64,000 bases of DNA, from the NCBI RefSeq assembly GCF_001428805.1, contig NZ_LMIS01000001.1, positions 62,001 through 126,000 on the forward strand, in the 5' to 3' direction. Positions 16,478 to 25,662 of the stretch are shown here, one piece after another; position 1 is the first letter of the stretch, and every line of letters begins with the position of its first letter. This DNA is from Aeromicrobium sp. Root236. GTDB taxonomy: Bacteria; Actinomycetota; Actinomycetes; Propionibacteriales; Nocardioidaceae. The position numbers and the translations under genes were made by a program. Under the pieces are notes generated by a model. It was not told where the DNA came from and did no database searches. It saw only the letters and a program-made list of their open reading frames with translations.

Positions 16478-16978
16478 ATGACGGAGCAGACCACGTCGCC
16501 CGCGGGGTGGTATCCGGACGACTCCGGGCGCCTGCAGTGGTGGGACGGCTCGCGGTGGACCGGTGCGTACGCCGACGAGCAACCGCGGCCCATCGCCAAC
16601 AAGCGCAACCATCTGCTGGGCGGGATGCTCGGACTGCTCGTGACGCTTGGCCTCGCCTTGGCCGAGCTCGCCTGGCTCGGTCGTGCCGATCGCCTCGCGG
16701 GCTTCCTCGGCGGGATGATCGGTCCGCTGCTGGGCTGCGCCGTGGGGCTCACGATCGGGCTCAACCGCAAGCGACGCAAGCAGCCCAAGCAACGGCCGCT
16801 GTGGTGGCACACGCTGTTCAGCGCCGTGGTGTCGTTCGGCTGGATGGTGCTGGTGCCGACCATGGCTGGCGGGCTGGACAGCGATGTCGTGGTGCCGGCG
16901 ATCGTGCTCGGCGCGGTCGGGACGGTGGCCCTGGTCGGCGCCACCAAGATCATGACGCCGGAGATCATCCGGGACTGA
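16478..16978 (+). CDS. DUF2510 domain membrane protein
   Basis: A 166-residue protein. Residues 7-35 form a DUF2510 module (PAGWYPDD, then LQWWDGSRWTG), an actinobacterial surface or cytosolic motif often joined to membrane segments. Four hydrophobic helices follow (about 45-62, 72-92, 110-130 and 138-158). GGAAGGGG precedes the ATG. No catalytic motif. Function unknown; such proteins are common as accessory membrane factors. Confidence 0.8.
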   Translation: MTEQTTSPAGWYPDDSGRLQWWDGSRWTGAYADEQPRPIANKRNHLLGGMLGLLVTLGLALAELAWLGRADRLAGFLGGMIGPLLGCAVGLTIGLNRKRRKQPKQRPLWWHTLFSAVVSFGWMVLVPTMAGGLDSDVVVPAIVLGAVGTVALVGATKIMTPEIIRD

Positions 16979-16990
16979 CCGCGACGGCGG

Positions 16991-17230
16991 TCAGCCGGCG
17001 TCGGCGAGGTGCAGCGAGTGCTGGATCGCGAGGGCGTCGAACTGCCACGTGATCTCGCGGACGATGTCGACGATGTCGGGGTCCTCGGTCTGGATCGTGA
17101 CGACGAGGTGACGGTTGTTGTTCCACCCGGGAGCGTCGATCGTGATGTCGGGGATGGCGCCCAATGCGGTCGACACAGTGGCGAATGCCTCGTCGCTGCT
17201 CATCTGCATGTTGAGTACGACTCGATGCAC
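16991..17230 (-). CDS. small conserved hypothetical protein
   Basis: A 79-residue soluble protein with a beta-alpha pattern (HRVVLNMQ, a helix DEAFATVSTAL, strand HLVVTIQT, helix DIVDIVREI). GTG 17230 was chosen because GGGAGGT stands in front of it; a longer reading frame upstream lacks such a site. It runs toward the DUF2510 gene. No recognised family; an ACT/ferredoxin-like fold is possible. Confidence 0.65.
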   Translation of the reverse strand: MHRVVLNMQMSSDEAFATVSTALGAIPDITIDAPGWNNNRHLVVTIQTEDPDIVDIVREITWQFDALAIQHSLHLADAG

Positions 17231-17399
17231 GTCCGACCTCCCTGTCTGGGCCCCCACATCAAGAACGACGAGGGCAGCCGGAAGTTAGGCGTGGGCAGCA
17301 TCACGTCCCGCGTAGGCTGGTGGAGGCTGCGCCGGCGAGCCTCGCAGAGGCCCTCGGCCGGCCCCGAATCCGTCCACGACCTTCCAGGAGTTCTGCTTC

Positions 17400-18236
17400 A
17401 TGAGCACTGTGCCCGCGATTGCCCTGAACAACGGTGTGTCCATCCCTCAGCTGGGATTCGGCGTCTACCAGGTGCCGCCCAAGGACACCAAGGACGCGAC
17501 GCTGACGGCCCTCGAGGTCGGCTACCGGCACATCGACACCGCGGAGATGTATCGCAACGAGCGGGGTGTCGGTGAGGCTGTTCGGGAGTCCGGCCTCGAC
17601 CGGTCCGAGGTGTTCGTCACGAGCAAGCTCAACAACGGGTTCCACGCGCACGACGACGCCATCGCGGCGTTCGAGGAGTCCCTCGATGTGCTGGGCTTCG
17701 ACTACCTCGACCTGTTCTTGATCCACTGGCCGCTGCCGGGCATCGACATCGACTTCGTCGAGACCTGGAAGGCGCTCGAGGAGGTCTATCGCGACGGCCG
17801 GGCCAAGGCGATCGGCGTCTCCAACTTCCAGGCCAACCACATCCGTCGCCTCGTCCAGGAGACCGAGATCGTCCCCGCGGTCAACCAGATCGAGGTGCAC
17901 CCCTACCTGACCAATGACGACGTGCGCGCGGTCAACGCCGAGCACGGCATCGCGACCGAGGCGTGGTCGCCGATCGCTCAGGGGCTCGTGCTGGACGACC
18001 CGGTCATCACGGGGATCGCTGCTGCGCACGGCAAGACGCCGGCGCAGGTCGTCCTTCGCTGGCACGTGCAGCGCGGCGACATCGTGTTCCCGAAGTCGGT
18101 CACCCGCAGCCGCGTCGAGGAGAACTTCGACCTGTTCGACTTCGAGCTGTCCGACTCCGACCTGGGCCTCATCACGGCACTCAACAAGGATCAGCGCACG
18201 GGGCCGAACCCGGACGAGTTCAACTGGATCCCCTGA
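17400..18236 (+). CDS. aldo/keto reductase
   Basis: A 278-residue NADPH-dependent TIM-barrel oxidoreductase. The catalytic tetrad is visible: Asp and Tyr in YRHIDTAEMY (about 42-51), Lys in VFVTSKL and His in LFLIHWPLP. The NADP-binding tail has FPKSVTRSRVEEN. Length and motifs match the 2,5-diketo-gluconate reductase-like bacterial branch (such as M. tuberculosis Rv2971). Substrate unknown; small aldehydes such as methylglyoxal are common for these enzymes. Confidence 0.92.
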   Translation: MSTVPAIALNNGVSIPQLGFGVYQVPPKDTKDATLTALEVGYRHIDTAEMYRNERGVGEAVRESGLDRSEVFVTSKLNNGFHAHDDAIAAFEESLDVLGFDYLDLFLIHWPLPGIDIDFVETWKALEEVYRDGRAKAIGVSNFQANHIRRLVQETEIVPAVNQIEVHPYLTNDDVRAVNAEHGIATEAWSPIAQGLVLDDPVITGIAAAHGKTPAQVVLRWHVQRGDIVFPKSVTRSRVEENFDLFDFELSDSDLGLITALNKDQRTGPNPDEFNWIP

Positions 18237-18240
18237 GCGG

Positions 18241-19089
18241 TCAGGGCAGGGTCAGGATCTCCGCGCCGTCGGCGGTGACCAGCAGCGTGTGCTCGAACTG
18301 GGCCGTGCGCGACTTGTCCTGGGTCGTCGCGGTCCAGCCGTCGTCCCACAGGTCCCACTCGACGGACCCGAGCGTCAGCATCGGCTCGATCGTGAACGTC
18401 ATGCCCTTCTCGATCACGGTGTCGTAGGACGGTTCGTCGTAGTGCGGGATGACGAGCCCGTCGTGGAACGCCGGCCCCACGCCGTGGCCCGTGAAGTCGC
18501 GGACCACGCCGTAGCCGAACCGCTTGGCGTACGACTCGATGACGCGGCCGATGACGTTGACCTCGCGGCCGGGCTTGACGGCGCGGATGGCTCGCATCGT
18601 GGCCTCGTGCGTACGTTCGACGAGCAGCCGTGACTCCTGGTCGACATCGCCCACGAGGTAGGTCTTGCTGTTGTCGCCGTGGACCCCGTCGACGTACGCC
18701 GTGATGTCGATGTTGACGATGTCGCCGTCCGCGAGTGGACGGTCGTCGGGGATGCCGTGGCAGATGACCTCGTTGACGCTGCTGCACAGCGACTTGGGGT
18801 AGCCGCGATAACCGAGCGTCGACGGGTAGGCGCCGTGCTCGACCAGGAACTCGTGGCCGATGCGGTCGAGCTCGTCGGTCGTGACGCCGGGGGCGATCGC
18901 AGCCTCGACCGCGTCGAGGGCCTGGGCCGCGATCCGGCCGGCGACCCGCATGGCCGCAATGGTCTCGGCGTCGCGCACCAACGGGCCTCGGTAGGGCAGG
19001 GGCGCGATCTGGCCGACGTACTCGGGACGCTCGATCGACGCAGGAACCGCACGCTCGGCAGACAGGCGGCCGGCAGTCAGGACAGTCAC
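18241..19089 (-). CDS. map: methionine aminopeptidase type I
   Basis: A 282-residue metalloprotease that removes the initiator Met from nascent proteins. Metal ligands appear in order: two Asp in [16 protein letters not shown], His in [10 protein letters not shown], Glu in FTIEPML and Glu in AQFEHTLLV. The roughly 30-residue N-terminal extension is of the longer actinobacterial (MapB-like) sort. GTG start. Stands alone between convergent and divergent neighbours. Confidence 0.95.
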   Translation of the reverse strand: MTVLTAGRLSAERAVPASIERPEYVGQIAPLPYRGPLVRDAETIAAMRVAGRIAAQALDAVEAAIAPGVTTDELDRIGHEFLVEHGAYPSTLGYRGYPKSLCSSVNEVICHGIPDDRPLADGDIVNIDITAYVDGVHGDNSKTYLVGDVDQESRLLVERTHEATMRAIRAVKPGREVNVIGRVIESYAKRFGYGVVRDFTGHGVGPAFHDGLVIPHYDEPSYDTVIEKGMTFTIEPMLTLGSVEWDLWDDGWTATTQDKSRTAQFEHTLLVTADGAEILTLP

Positions 19090-19140
19090 CCGCCGAGTCT
19101 AGAGAACGCACGCGAACGCCTGTTGGGGCAGGATGGAGGC

Positions 19141-19338
19141 ATGAGCGACGGCAAGTTCTACTACTGCACCAAGCACAACACGGTCGAGGGCGAGGACGGC
19201 TGCCGTGCGGCCGATCGCCTCGGCCCGTACGACACGGCCGAGGAGGCCTCGCACGCCTACGAGATCGCGGCGGAGCGCACGAAGAACTGGGACAACGACC
19301 CCGACTGGAACGACGACGCCGAGCAGCCGAAGGAGTGA
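19141..19338 (+). CDS. small conserved hypothetical protein
   Basis: A 65-residue acidic protein with FYYCTKHNTVE at the start and YDTAEEASHAYEIA in the middle, the second part resembling a SPOR-like or tandem-repeat helix seen in many short actinobacterial proteins. Two Cys (in YYCTKH and DGCRAA) might bind a metal. Its TGA overlaps the GTG of the following membrane protein. Function unknown. Confidence 0.75.
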   Translation: MSDGKFYYCTKHNTVEGEDGCRAADRLGPYDTAEEASHAYEIAAERTKNWDNDPDWNDDAEQPKE

Positions 19339-19607
19339 GCCGCCGCAGGCTCCAGCTCGACCGCTCCGGTCCGTGGATAGCGGTCGTCGGGCTCTGCATG
19401 GTGCTGTGGTGCTCGGTCTCGACCGGTCTCTTCGCGCCGTGGTGGGGCGTCGTGATCGCGTTCGCGCTGCTCGTCCCGCAGATCTGGCTCGTGGCGAGAT
19501 GGGCTCGCACGCATCCCCGGCGCACGATCGTCGTCCCGATCGTGGGGCTCCTCGTCTGGGCCGGTTATGCCTGGTTCGGCGCCAAGGTGTGGGGCTGGAG
19601 TCCCTAG
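19335..19607 (+). CDS. small integral membrane protein
   Basis: A 90-residue protein with three hydrophobic helices (about 13-32, 36-54 and 66-84) and a basic N-terminus. GTG start overlaps the stop of the preceding gene by four bases, implying coupled translation. Its own stop overlaps the stop of the convergent kinase gene by four bases. No known family recognised. Confidence 0.75.
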   Translation: MSRRRLQLDRSGPWIAVVGLCMVLWCSVSTGLFAPWWGVVIAFALLVPQIWLVARWARTHPRRTIVVPIVGLLVWAGYAWFGAKVWGWSP

Positions 19608-20521
19608 GAGCGTTCGTGCTCCGTGAAGATCTCGTCGAGAACGCGTTTGGCATCGGCTGCCCCGACGGGGTCAGCGTCCCGTCGGTGCTGCGCGTACGTG
19701 ATGAGGGCCTTCCACAGGGCCCAGCCGCGTCCGCGCGCCCACATGGCATCGTCGACGCCGAGCGTATGGCGGAAGGCCGCTCGGCTCTCGTCGTCCAGCA
19801 GCGTCCACGCGATCACCACGTCGCAGGCCGGGTCGCCGACGCCTGACGTGCCGAAGTCGATGACCCCCGACAGCACGCCGTCCGTGACCAGCAGGTTGCC
19901 GGTCGCCACGTCGCCGTGGAACCAGACCGGCACGCCCGACCACTCGGCCTGCAGCGCCTCGTCGAGGATGCGGTGCGCCGCGCGACCCGGGATCACGTCG
20001 CCGAGCTCCGTGATCGCGTCACGGGCCTCGCTCTCGTACGTGTCGAGCGGTCCGCCGCGGAAGAAGTTGTGTCGACCGGGTCCGGGACCGTCTGTGGCGT
20101 CCGCCCGTTGCAGCGCTGCGAGGAAGCCGGCGAGATCTGTGGCGAACGTCGTCAGGCTGCCGATCCTGTCCCGGCGCGCCGGCCGGCCGTCGATCCAGCG
20201 ATAGACCGACCAGGCGTACGGATAGCCCTCGCCGGGCCGGCCCTGCGCGACCGGTGCCGGGATCGGCAGTGGCAGCTGCGGGGCGAGCTCGGGCAGCCAG
20301 CGCTGCTCCTTCTCGACCTGCAACGCGTACCAGGGCCCGGTCGGCAGGCGGATCGACATCTCGTCGCCGAGCCGGAACGTCCGGTTGTCCCACCCGGGCA
20401 GGTCGACCGGCCGGACCGGCAGGTCGACCCACTGCGGGAACTGGGTGCGTACGAGCCGCTCGGCCAGCGCGACGTCGAGGCTGTCGCGGTCGACCGGCGG
20501 TCCGCCCGAGGTGCCGAGCAC
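19604..20521 (-). CDS. aminoglycoside phosphotransferase-family kinase
   Basis: A 305-residue protein-kinase-like enzyme. The catalytic loop WFHGDVATGNLL and the metal-binding VIDFGTSGVGDPACD are intact; FRLGDEMSIRLP corresponds to the nucleotide-binding lobe. It belongs to the broad APH family with chromosomal members acting on small molecules such as sugars, choline or macrolides, so resistance should not be assumed. It lies 4 bases after panB in the same direction and is likely cotranscribed. Confidence 0.88.
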   Translation of the reverse strand: MLGTSGGPPVDRDSLDVALAERLVRTQFPQWVDLPVRPVDLPGWDNRTFRLGDEMSIRLPTGPWYALQVEKEQRWLPELAPQLPLPIPAPVAQGRPGEGYPYAWSVYRWIDGRPARRDRIGSLTTFATDLAGFLAALQRADATDGPGPGRHNFFRGGPLDTYESEARDAITELGDVIPGRAAHRILDEALQAEWSGVPVWFHGDVATGNLLVTDGVLSGVIDFGTSGVGDPACDVVIAWTLLDDESRAAFRHTLGVDDAMWARGRGWALWKALITYAQHRRDADPVGAADAKRVLDEIFTEHERS

Positions 20522-20525
20522 GCAG

Positions 20526-21410
20526 TCAGCTCTCGAACGAGTGCTCAGCTGCGGGGAACGCGCCGTTGGCCACGTCGTCGGCGTACGCCTTGGCGGCCTC
20601 GAGCATGACGCCGTGCAGGTCGGCGTAGCGCTTGACGAACCTGGGTGCCTTGCCCGTGCGCAGGCCCATCATGTCCTGCCACACCAGCACCTGGGCATCA
20701 CAGTCGATGCCGGCACCGATGCCGACGGTCGGGATGCGCAGCGCCTTGGTGACCTCGGCGGCGACCGGCGCCGGGACCATCTCCATGACGACCGCGAAGG
20801 CGCCGGCCTCCTCGAGCGCCTTGGCCTCGGCGATGAGCTGCTCGGCGGCGTCGCCGCGGCCCTGCACGCGATAGCCGCCGAGGTTGTGCTCGGCCTGAGG
20901 TGTGAAGCCGATGTGCGCCATGACGGGGATGCCGGCGTCGGTGAGCAGCTTGACCTGCGGCACCATCGCCAGCCCGCCCTCGAGCTTGACCGCGTGCGCG
21001 TTCGCCTCCTTCATGAAGCGGACAGCTGTGTCGAAGGCCTGCTCGGGGGAGCGCTGGTAGGACCCGAACGGCAGGTCGGCGACGATCAGCGCACGGGTCG
21101 TCGAGCGGGTGACCGCGCGGACGAGGGGGATGAGCTCGTCGACCGTCACCGGCAGCGAGGTCTCGTTGGCGAACACGTTGTTGCTCGCGGAGTCACCGAC
21201 GAGCATCACGGGGATGCCGGCCTCGTCGAACGTCGCTGCGGCGTACTGGTCGTACGCCGTGAGCATCGCCCACTTCTCGCCGCGCTCCTTCATCTGCAGG
21301 AGATGGTGGGTGCGGATCTTGCGGATCTGGGTGCTTCCGGCCTGGGCAGCGGGTGCTGCGGCGGGTCCGGAGCCGTAGGGCGCGGTCTCTTCAGGGGTGG
21401 CGTCAGCCAT
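20526..21410 (-). CDS. panB: 3-methyl-2-oxobutanoate hydroxymethyltransferase
   Basis: A 294-residue enzyme that adds a hydroxymethyl group from methylene-tetrahydrofolate to ketoisovalerate, first step of pantothenate and coenzyme A synthesis. Seen motifs: [21 protein letters not shown] (metal-binding Asp), LEGG and MAHIGFTPQ. The roughly 25-residue Ala/Pro/Gly-rich N-terminal extension before [10 protein letters not shown] is longer than in E. coli but usual in actinobacteria. ATG 21410 has AAGGAG upstream. panB is close to glnE-glnA2 in mycobacteria too. Confidence 0.95.
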   Translation of the reverse strand: MADATPEETAPYGSGPAAAPAAQAGSTQIRKIRTHHLLQMKERGEKWAMLTAYDQYAAATFDEAGIPVMLVGDSASNNVFANETSLPVTVDELIPLVRAVTRSTTRALIVADLPFGSYQRSPEQAFDTAVRFMKEANAHAVKLEGGLAMVPQVKLLTDAGIPVMAHIGFTPQAEHNLGGYRVQGRGDAAEQLIAEAKALEEAGAFAVVMEMVPAPVAAEVTKALRIPTVGIGAGIDCDAQVLVWQDMMGLRTGKAPRFVKRYADLHGVMLEAAKAYADDVANGAFPAAEHSFES

Positions 21411-21502
21411 GGTGATTCTCCTTGTCGTCTCGCAGCTCCTTGCGGAGTCCACGGATGTCTCCAGCGTGCCAGAATCCGGGTGAGAAGGAGACGTGAGACT
21501 CG

Positions 21503-23254
21503 TTACAGCTTCTCGCGCCAGCGGTGGGTGATCGGCACGCGGCGATCGCGGCCGAAGTTGCGGCGCGACACCTTGGGGCCCGGCGGGTACTGCCGGCGCT
21601 TGTACTCCGCGCGGTCGACCAACGTGATGACCCGCTCGACCAAGGCGGGGTCGAAGCCCTCGGCGATGACGTCGGCGGACCCGAGATCCCGCTCGACGTA
21701 CGCATCGAGGACCGCGTCGAGCAGGTCGTAGGGCGGCAGCGAGTCCGAGTCGTACTGGCCCGGTCGCAGCTCGGCCGAGGGCTGCTTGGTGATCGTGTCC
21801 TCGGGGATCGGCGGGGTCTCACCGCGCTCGGAGGCGGCCTGGTTGCGCCACTTCGCGAGCTCCCAGACCAACGTCTTGGGCACGTCCTTGATCGGGGCGT
21901 ACGCGCCGACGGCGTCGCCGTAGATCGTGGAGTAGCCGGTCGCGAGCTCCGACTTGTTGCCGCAGGCCAGCACCAGGTGGCCGTGCTGGTTGGACAGGCC
22001 CATCCAGATGACGGCGCGGATGCGGGCCTGCAGGTTCTCCTCGGCGAGCCCGTCGAGGTGCAGGGCGTCCTGATAGGCGTCGAAGATCGGTGCGATCGGG
22101 ACGGTGTCGAGCGTCAGGCCCGTCCTGCGGGCCTGCTCGGCGGCGTCCGACTTGGAGTGCTCGCTCGACCAGGCGCTGGGGTTCGAGACGCCGAAGACGT
22201 TCTCGGGCCCGAGCGCGTCGACGGCGATCGCGGCGACGAGGGTGGAGTCGATGCCGCCGGACATGCCGAACAGGACGGACTGGAACCCGTTCTTGCGCAC
22301 GTAGTCGCGCAGCCCGACCACGAGGGCGGTCCAGATCTCCTCGAGGCGCGGCATGCGCTCGTTGGTCACCGTCGGCAGCGGCTCGTACGCCTCGAACGGA
22401 TCGGAGCTGACGATCGTACGTTTGATGGCGAGGCCGCCGAAGCGCTCGTCGGCGTCGGGCATGGCCGGGGTCGCGGCGGGCAGGTCGAGGTCGACCACGA
22501 GCAGCTCGGGCTCGAACTGACCGGAGCGGCCGAGCACCGTGCCGGAGGCGTCCACCACGATCGAGTCGCCGTCGAAGACCAGCTCGTCCTGGCCACCGAC
22601 GAGGTTGACGTACGCCAGCACACACTCGCCCTCGGCGGCGCGGCGGGCGCAGAGCTCCAGGCGTACGTCGTCCTTGTCGGCTTCGTAGGGCGAGCCGTTG
22701 GGCACGACGAGCAGCGCCGCGTCGGCCGCCTTGGCCGCAGCGGACGGACCGTCGCGCCAGAGGTCCTCGCAGATCGCGAGCGCGACGTCGACACCGCCGA
22801 TCTGGACGATGTTGATCGTGTCACCGGCGACGAAGTTGCGGATCTCGTCGCCGACGCCGTAGTTCCAGAGGTGGTGCTTGGCCTGGCGCGCGACGATCTC
22901 GCCGCCGTGCATGACCGCGACGGAGTTGGTGGGGGCGTTCTTGGGGATGCCGACCTGCTCGGTCACGTGCTGCGCCTGGTCGAGGAAGCCGACCATCGCG
23001 ACGAGATCGCCGCAGCCCTCGTCCTTCAGGCGTACGGCGAGGTCCTCGGCGGCGGCACGCGACGCCTTGATGAGAGAGGCCCGCATCGCGAGATCCTCGA
23101 TCGGGTAGCCCGTCAGCATCATCTCCGGGAACACCACGAGGTGGACGCCCCGGGAGACGGCCTCCTTGCAGTAGTCGACGACGAGGTCGGCATTGGCGGC
23201 CAGATCGCCGACCGTGGCGTTGACCTGGGCAAGGGCGAGACGCATCTGGGGCAC
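21503..23254 (-). CDS. nadE: glutamine-dependent NAD+ synthetase
   Basis: A 583-residue two-domain enzyme for the last step of NAD synthesis. The N-terminal nitrilase-type amidase has its triad E44 (VVFPE), K126 (QAKHH) and C162 (AICEDLW) and releases ammonia from glutamine. The synthetase domain carries the ATP-loop SGGIDST at 332-338. The size fits the shorter class of glutamine-dependent synthetases rather than the 680-residue mycobacterial form. Monocistronic by appearance. Confidence 0.95.
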   Translation of the reverse strand: MPQMRLALAQVNATVGDLAANADLVVDYCKEAVSRGVHLVVFPEMMLTGYPIEDLAMRASLIKASRAAAEDLAVRLKDEGCGDLVAMVGFLDQAQHVTEQVGIPKNAPTNSVAVMHGGEIVARQAKHHLWNYGVGDEIRNFVAGDTINIVQIGGVDVALAICEDLWRDGPSAAAKAADAALLVVPNGSPYEADKDDVRLELCARRAAEGECVLAYVNLVGGQDELVFDGDSIVVDASGTVLGRSGQFEPELLVVDLDLPAATPAMPDADERFGGLAIKRTIVSSDPFEAYEPLPTVTNERMPRLEEIWTALVVGLRDYVRKNGFQSVLFGMSGGIDSTLVAAIAVDALGPENVFGVSNPSAWSSEHSKSDAAEQARRTGLTLDTVPIAPIFDAYQDALHLDGLAEENLQARIRAVIWMGLSNQHGHLVLACGNKSELATGYSTIYGDAVGAYAPIKDVPKTLVWELAKWRNQAASERGETPPIPEDTITKQPSAELRPGQYDSDSLPPYDLLDAVLDAYVERDLGSADVIAEGFDPALVERVITLVDRAEYKRRQYPPGPKVSRRNFGRDRRVPITHRWREKL

Positions 23255-23304
23255 GGGATCAGCCTATCCGTGGCCTCGGGACGAGCGCGCGGTGACGGGA
23301 CCCC

Positions 23305-23372
23305 AGGTTTGCCGCACAGACTGGTTTGACATCGCGGGAGAGCGGGTCTAGGTTTGCAGCACAAACCAGTCT
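23305..23372 (+). promoter_or_regulatory. promoter with repeated operator of membrane protein/wHTH operon
   Basis: TTGACA (23326-23331), a 17-base spacer and TAGGTT (23349-23354) form a strong promoter. The 14-base element AGGTTTGCCGCACA (23305-23318) recurs as AGGTTTGCAGCACA at 23350-23363, and AGACTGGTTT (23318-23327) recurs inverted as AAACCAGTCT (23363-23372). These flank the -35 and cover the -10, as expected for a repressor, probably the wHTH protein encoded downstream. Confidence 0.65.
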
Positions 23373-23382
23373 GGAGATTGAC

Positions 23383-23988
23383 ATGGACCGCAAGGGCATC
23401 GAGACAGCAGTGGCCGAGAACGCTCAGTTCCGAGGCCTGTTCGGCGTGGTGGGCGGCCTTCTGGCGATCCTCGCTGCGCTCGGCAACACCTCGTGGGGGC
23501 CGCTCCGGCACAACTGGGTGTTCGTCGTCGGAGTGATCGTGCTGGCCGGCCTGACGTGGCCGATCCACACCTTCTACACCGACCGTTTCGGGCGGGCGAC
23601 ACCGTCGATGAAGCACCGGGTGCGGGTCGCCGTGGTCGTGCTGGTCGCGATTCCGCTGGTCATCCTCGGCTCCTTGTGGTTGTCGAGCCGCGTGTCGTGG
23701 TCGCTGGACCTTCCGGTCAACACCACGGCCATCACCCTCGGACTGGTGTTCCTGCTGTCGATCGGTGCCGCGGTGGGACTCCGGGCACATCACGTGGTGA
23801 TCTACGGCGGGCTCGTGATCGTCGGTGCGCTGCCGGTCTGGGAACGCGGTGGCGAGAGCGGCAACACCGGGCTGTGGCTCGCCGGCGTGGCGATGATCGT
23901 CAGCGGACTCCTGGATCATCGGCTCCTGGTACGCCGTTTCGGACCGGCAGCCGAGTCCGGGATCGGGGCCGACCGTGCCGGAGTCTGA
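23383..23988 (+). CDS. six-helix membrane protein of unknown function
   Basis: A 201-residue integral membrane protein with about six hydrophobic helices (near 20-40, 47-65, 80-98, 112-130, 133-147 and 156-172). ATG 23383 follows GGAG within a short leader. It overlaps the next gene, a winged-helix regulator, by 14 bases. Membrane protein plus HTH_34-like regulator pairs are frequent in actinobacteria; the membrane protein may sense or extrude something, but nothing in it reveals a substrate. Confidence 0.75.
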   Translation: MDRKGIETAVAENAQFRGLFGVVGGLLAILAALGNTSWGPLRHNWVFVVGVIVLAGLTWPIHTFYTDRFGRATPSMKHRVRVAVVVLVAIPLVILGSLWLSSRVSWSLDLPVNTTAITLGLVFLLSIGAAVGLRAHHVVIYGGLVIVGALPVWERGGESGNTGLWLAGVAMIVSGLLDHRLLVRRFGPAAESGIGADRAGV

Positions 23989-24298
23989 CGACGGCTTCCT
24001 GTTGGACCGGCTGATCCACGAGCCGGGCCGCCTGGCGATCCTGACCGTGCTCTCCTCGGTCGCCGACGCCGACTTCGTGTTCCTGCAGCGGACGACGGGA
24101 CTCACGAAGGGCAATCTCTCGAGCCACCTGACCAAGCTCGAGGACGCTGGTCTCGTGACGGTCGAGAAGCGCTTCGTCCGCAAGAAGCCCAACACCAACG
24201 TCGCACTCACCAAGGACGGTGCCGAGCGGGTCGCGCGGCACTGGGACCAGCTCGAACGGCTGAGGGCGCTGTCCCAGCGCGACGAAACATTGCCGTAA
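23975..24298 (+). CDS. winged-helix transcriptional regulator (ArsR/MarR-like, HTH_34)
   Basis: A 107-residue single-domain DNA-binding protein. LIHEPGRLAILTVLS opens the wing-helix fold; LTKGNLSSHLTKLEDAGLV is the recognition helix region and FVRKKPNTNVALT the wing. No metal-binding Cys are present, so it is not a classical ArsR metal sensor. The GTG start lies inside the end of the membrane-protein gene, so the two are coexpressed and the repeats at the promoter are its probable targets. Confidence 0.88.
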   Translation: MPESDDGFLLDRLIHEPGRLAILTVLSSVADADFVFLQRTTGLTKGNLSSHLTKLEDAGLVTVEKRFVRKKPNTNVALTKDGAERVARHWDQLERLRALSQRDETLP

Positions 24299-24321
24299 CA
24301 CGTCGTCGTCACACTGTGAGC

Positions 24322-25659
24322 ATGGGAAAACAGGAAGACTTCGTGCTGCGCGCTCTCGAGGAGCGTGACGTCCGGTTCGTACGGCTGTGGTTCACCGACG
24401 TGCTCGGCTCGCTGAAGTCTGTCGCCATCGCACCGGCCGAGCTCGAAGGCGCCTTCGCCGAGGGCATCGGCTTCGACGGCTCGGCGATCGAGGGCTTCGC
24501 CCGCGTGCACGAGTCCGACATGCTCGCGATGCCTGACCCGTCGACGTTCCAGATCCTCCCGTGGCGCGGCGAGACGCCGGCGACGGCGCGCATGTTCTGC
24601 GACATCCTCATGCCCGACGGCACGCCGTCGTACGCCGATCCGCGGCACGTGCTCAAGCGGACGCTGCAGAAGGCGGCCGAGGCGGGCTTCACGTTCTACA
24701 CGCACCCCGAGATCGAGTTCTACCTGTTCAAGGGCAAGCCCGGCCTCGGCGAGCAGCCCGTCCCCGTCGACGACAGCGGCTACTTCGACCACACCGCCCA
24801 GGGCGGCGGCCAGGACTTCCGCCGCGAGGTCATCACGATGCTCGAGAACATGGGCATCTCGGTGGAGTTCAGCCACCACGAGGGCGGACCCGGCCAGCAG
24901 GAGATCGACCTCCGCTACGCCGACGCGCTCTCCACGGCCGACAACATCATGACGTTCCGCACGGTCGTCCGTGAGGTGGCACTGAGCCAGGACAAGTGGG
25001 CGTCGTTCATGCCGAAGCCGTTCACGGCGCACCCGGGCTCGGGCATGCACACGCACGTCTCGCTGTTCGAGGGCGACGAGAACGCCTTCTACGAGGCCGG
25101 TGCGGAGTACCAGCTGTCGCAGACCGGTCGCGCGTTCATCGCCGGCGTGCTCGAGCACACCCCCGAGATCACCGCGGTGACGAACCAATGGGTCAACTCC
25201 TACAAGCGCCTGGCCGGCGGGGGAGAGGCACCCAACTACGTGTGCTGGGGCCACAACAACCGCTCGGCGCTCATCCGCGTGCCGATGTACAAGCCGCACA
25301 AGGGTGGCTCGGCGCGCGTGGAGCACCGAGGCATCGACTCCGGCTGCAACCCCTACCTCGCATTCGCGCTCGTGCTGGCCGCTGGTCTCAAGGGCATCGA
25401 GGGCAAGTACGAGCTGCCGGCCGAGGCCGAGGACAACGTCTGGGGCCTCAGCGAGAACGAGCGCAAGGCGATGGGCATCGCCCCGTTGCCGCGCAACCTC
25501 GACGAGGCGATCCGCACGATGGAGAGCAGTGAGCTCGTCGCCGAGACGCTCGGTGAGCACGTCTTCGACTTCTTCCTGCGCAACAAGCGGGCGGAGTGGC
25601 AGGACTACCGGTCCCAGGTCACCCAGTTCGAGCTCGACCGCCTCATGCCGATGGTCTGA
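24322..25659 (+). CDS. glnA2: glutamine synthetase-family protein GlnA2
   Basis: A 445-residue type I glutamine synthetase-like enzyme. Active-site blocks seen: GFDGSAIEGFARVHESDM, HPGSGMHTHVSLFEG, and NNRSALIRVP. The loop that carries the adenylylated Tyr in GlnA1 reads DNVWGLSENER here, so it has no target Tyr and should escape GlnE control. Order glnA2-glnE is as in M. tuberculosis Rv2222c-Rv2221c. Streptomyces and mycobacterial GlnA2 proteins have been tied to polyamine glutamylation or minor glutamine synthesis. The start could also be GTG 24316. Confidence 0.9.
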   Translation: MGKQEDFVLRALEERDVRFVRLWFTDVLGSLKSVAIAPAELEGAFAEGIGFDGSAIEGFARVHESDMLAMPDPSTFQILPWRGETPATARMFCDILMPDGTPSYADPRHVLKRTLQKAAEAGFTFYTHPEIEFYLFKGKPGLGEQPVPVDDSGYFDHTAQGGGQDFRREVITMLENMGISVEFSHHEGGPGQQEIDLRYADALSTADNIMTFRTVVREVALSQDKWASFMPKPFTAHPGSGMHTHVSLFEGDENAFYEAGAEYQLSQTGRAFIAGVLEHTPEITAVTNQWVNSYKRLAGGGEAPNYVCWGHNNRSALIRVPMYKPHKGGSARVEHRGIDSGCNPYLAFALVLAAGLKGIEGKYELPAEAEDNVWGLSENERKAMGIAPLPRNLDEAIRTMESSELVAETLGEHVFDFFLRNKRAEWQDYRSQVTQFELDRLMPMV

Positions 25660-25662
25660 GCC

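Noticed and set aside
19604-20521. Antibiotic-resistance aminoglycoside phosphotransferase
   Set aside because: Only general kinase motifs are present, and the gene sits with panB as an ordinary chromosomal unit; resistance cannot be claimed.
24284-24299. GlnR-like half-sites GAAAC-n6-GTAAC before glnA2
   Set aside because: Order is reversed relative to gTnAC-n6-GaAAc, the next half-site is wrongly spaced, and the site is inside the end of a coding gene.
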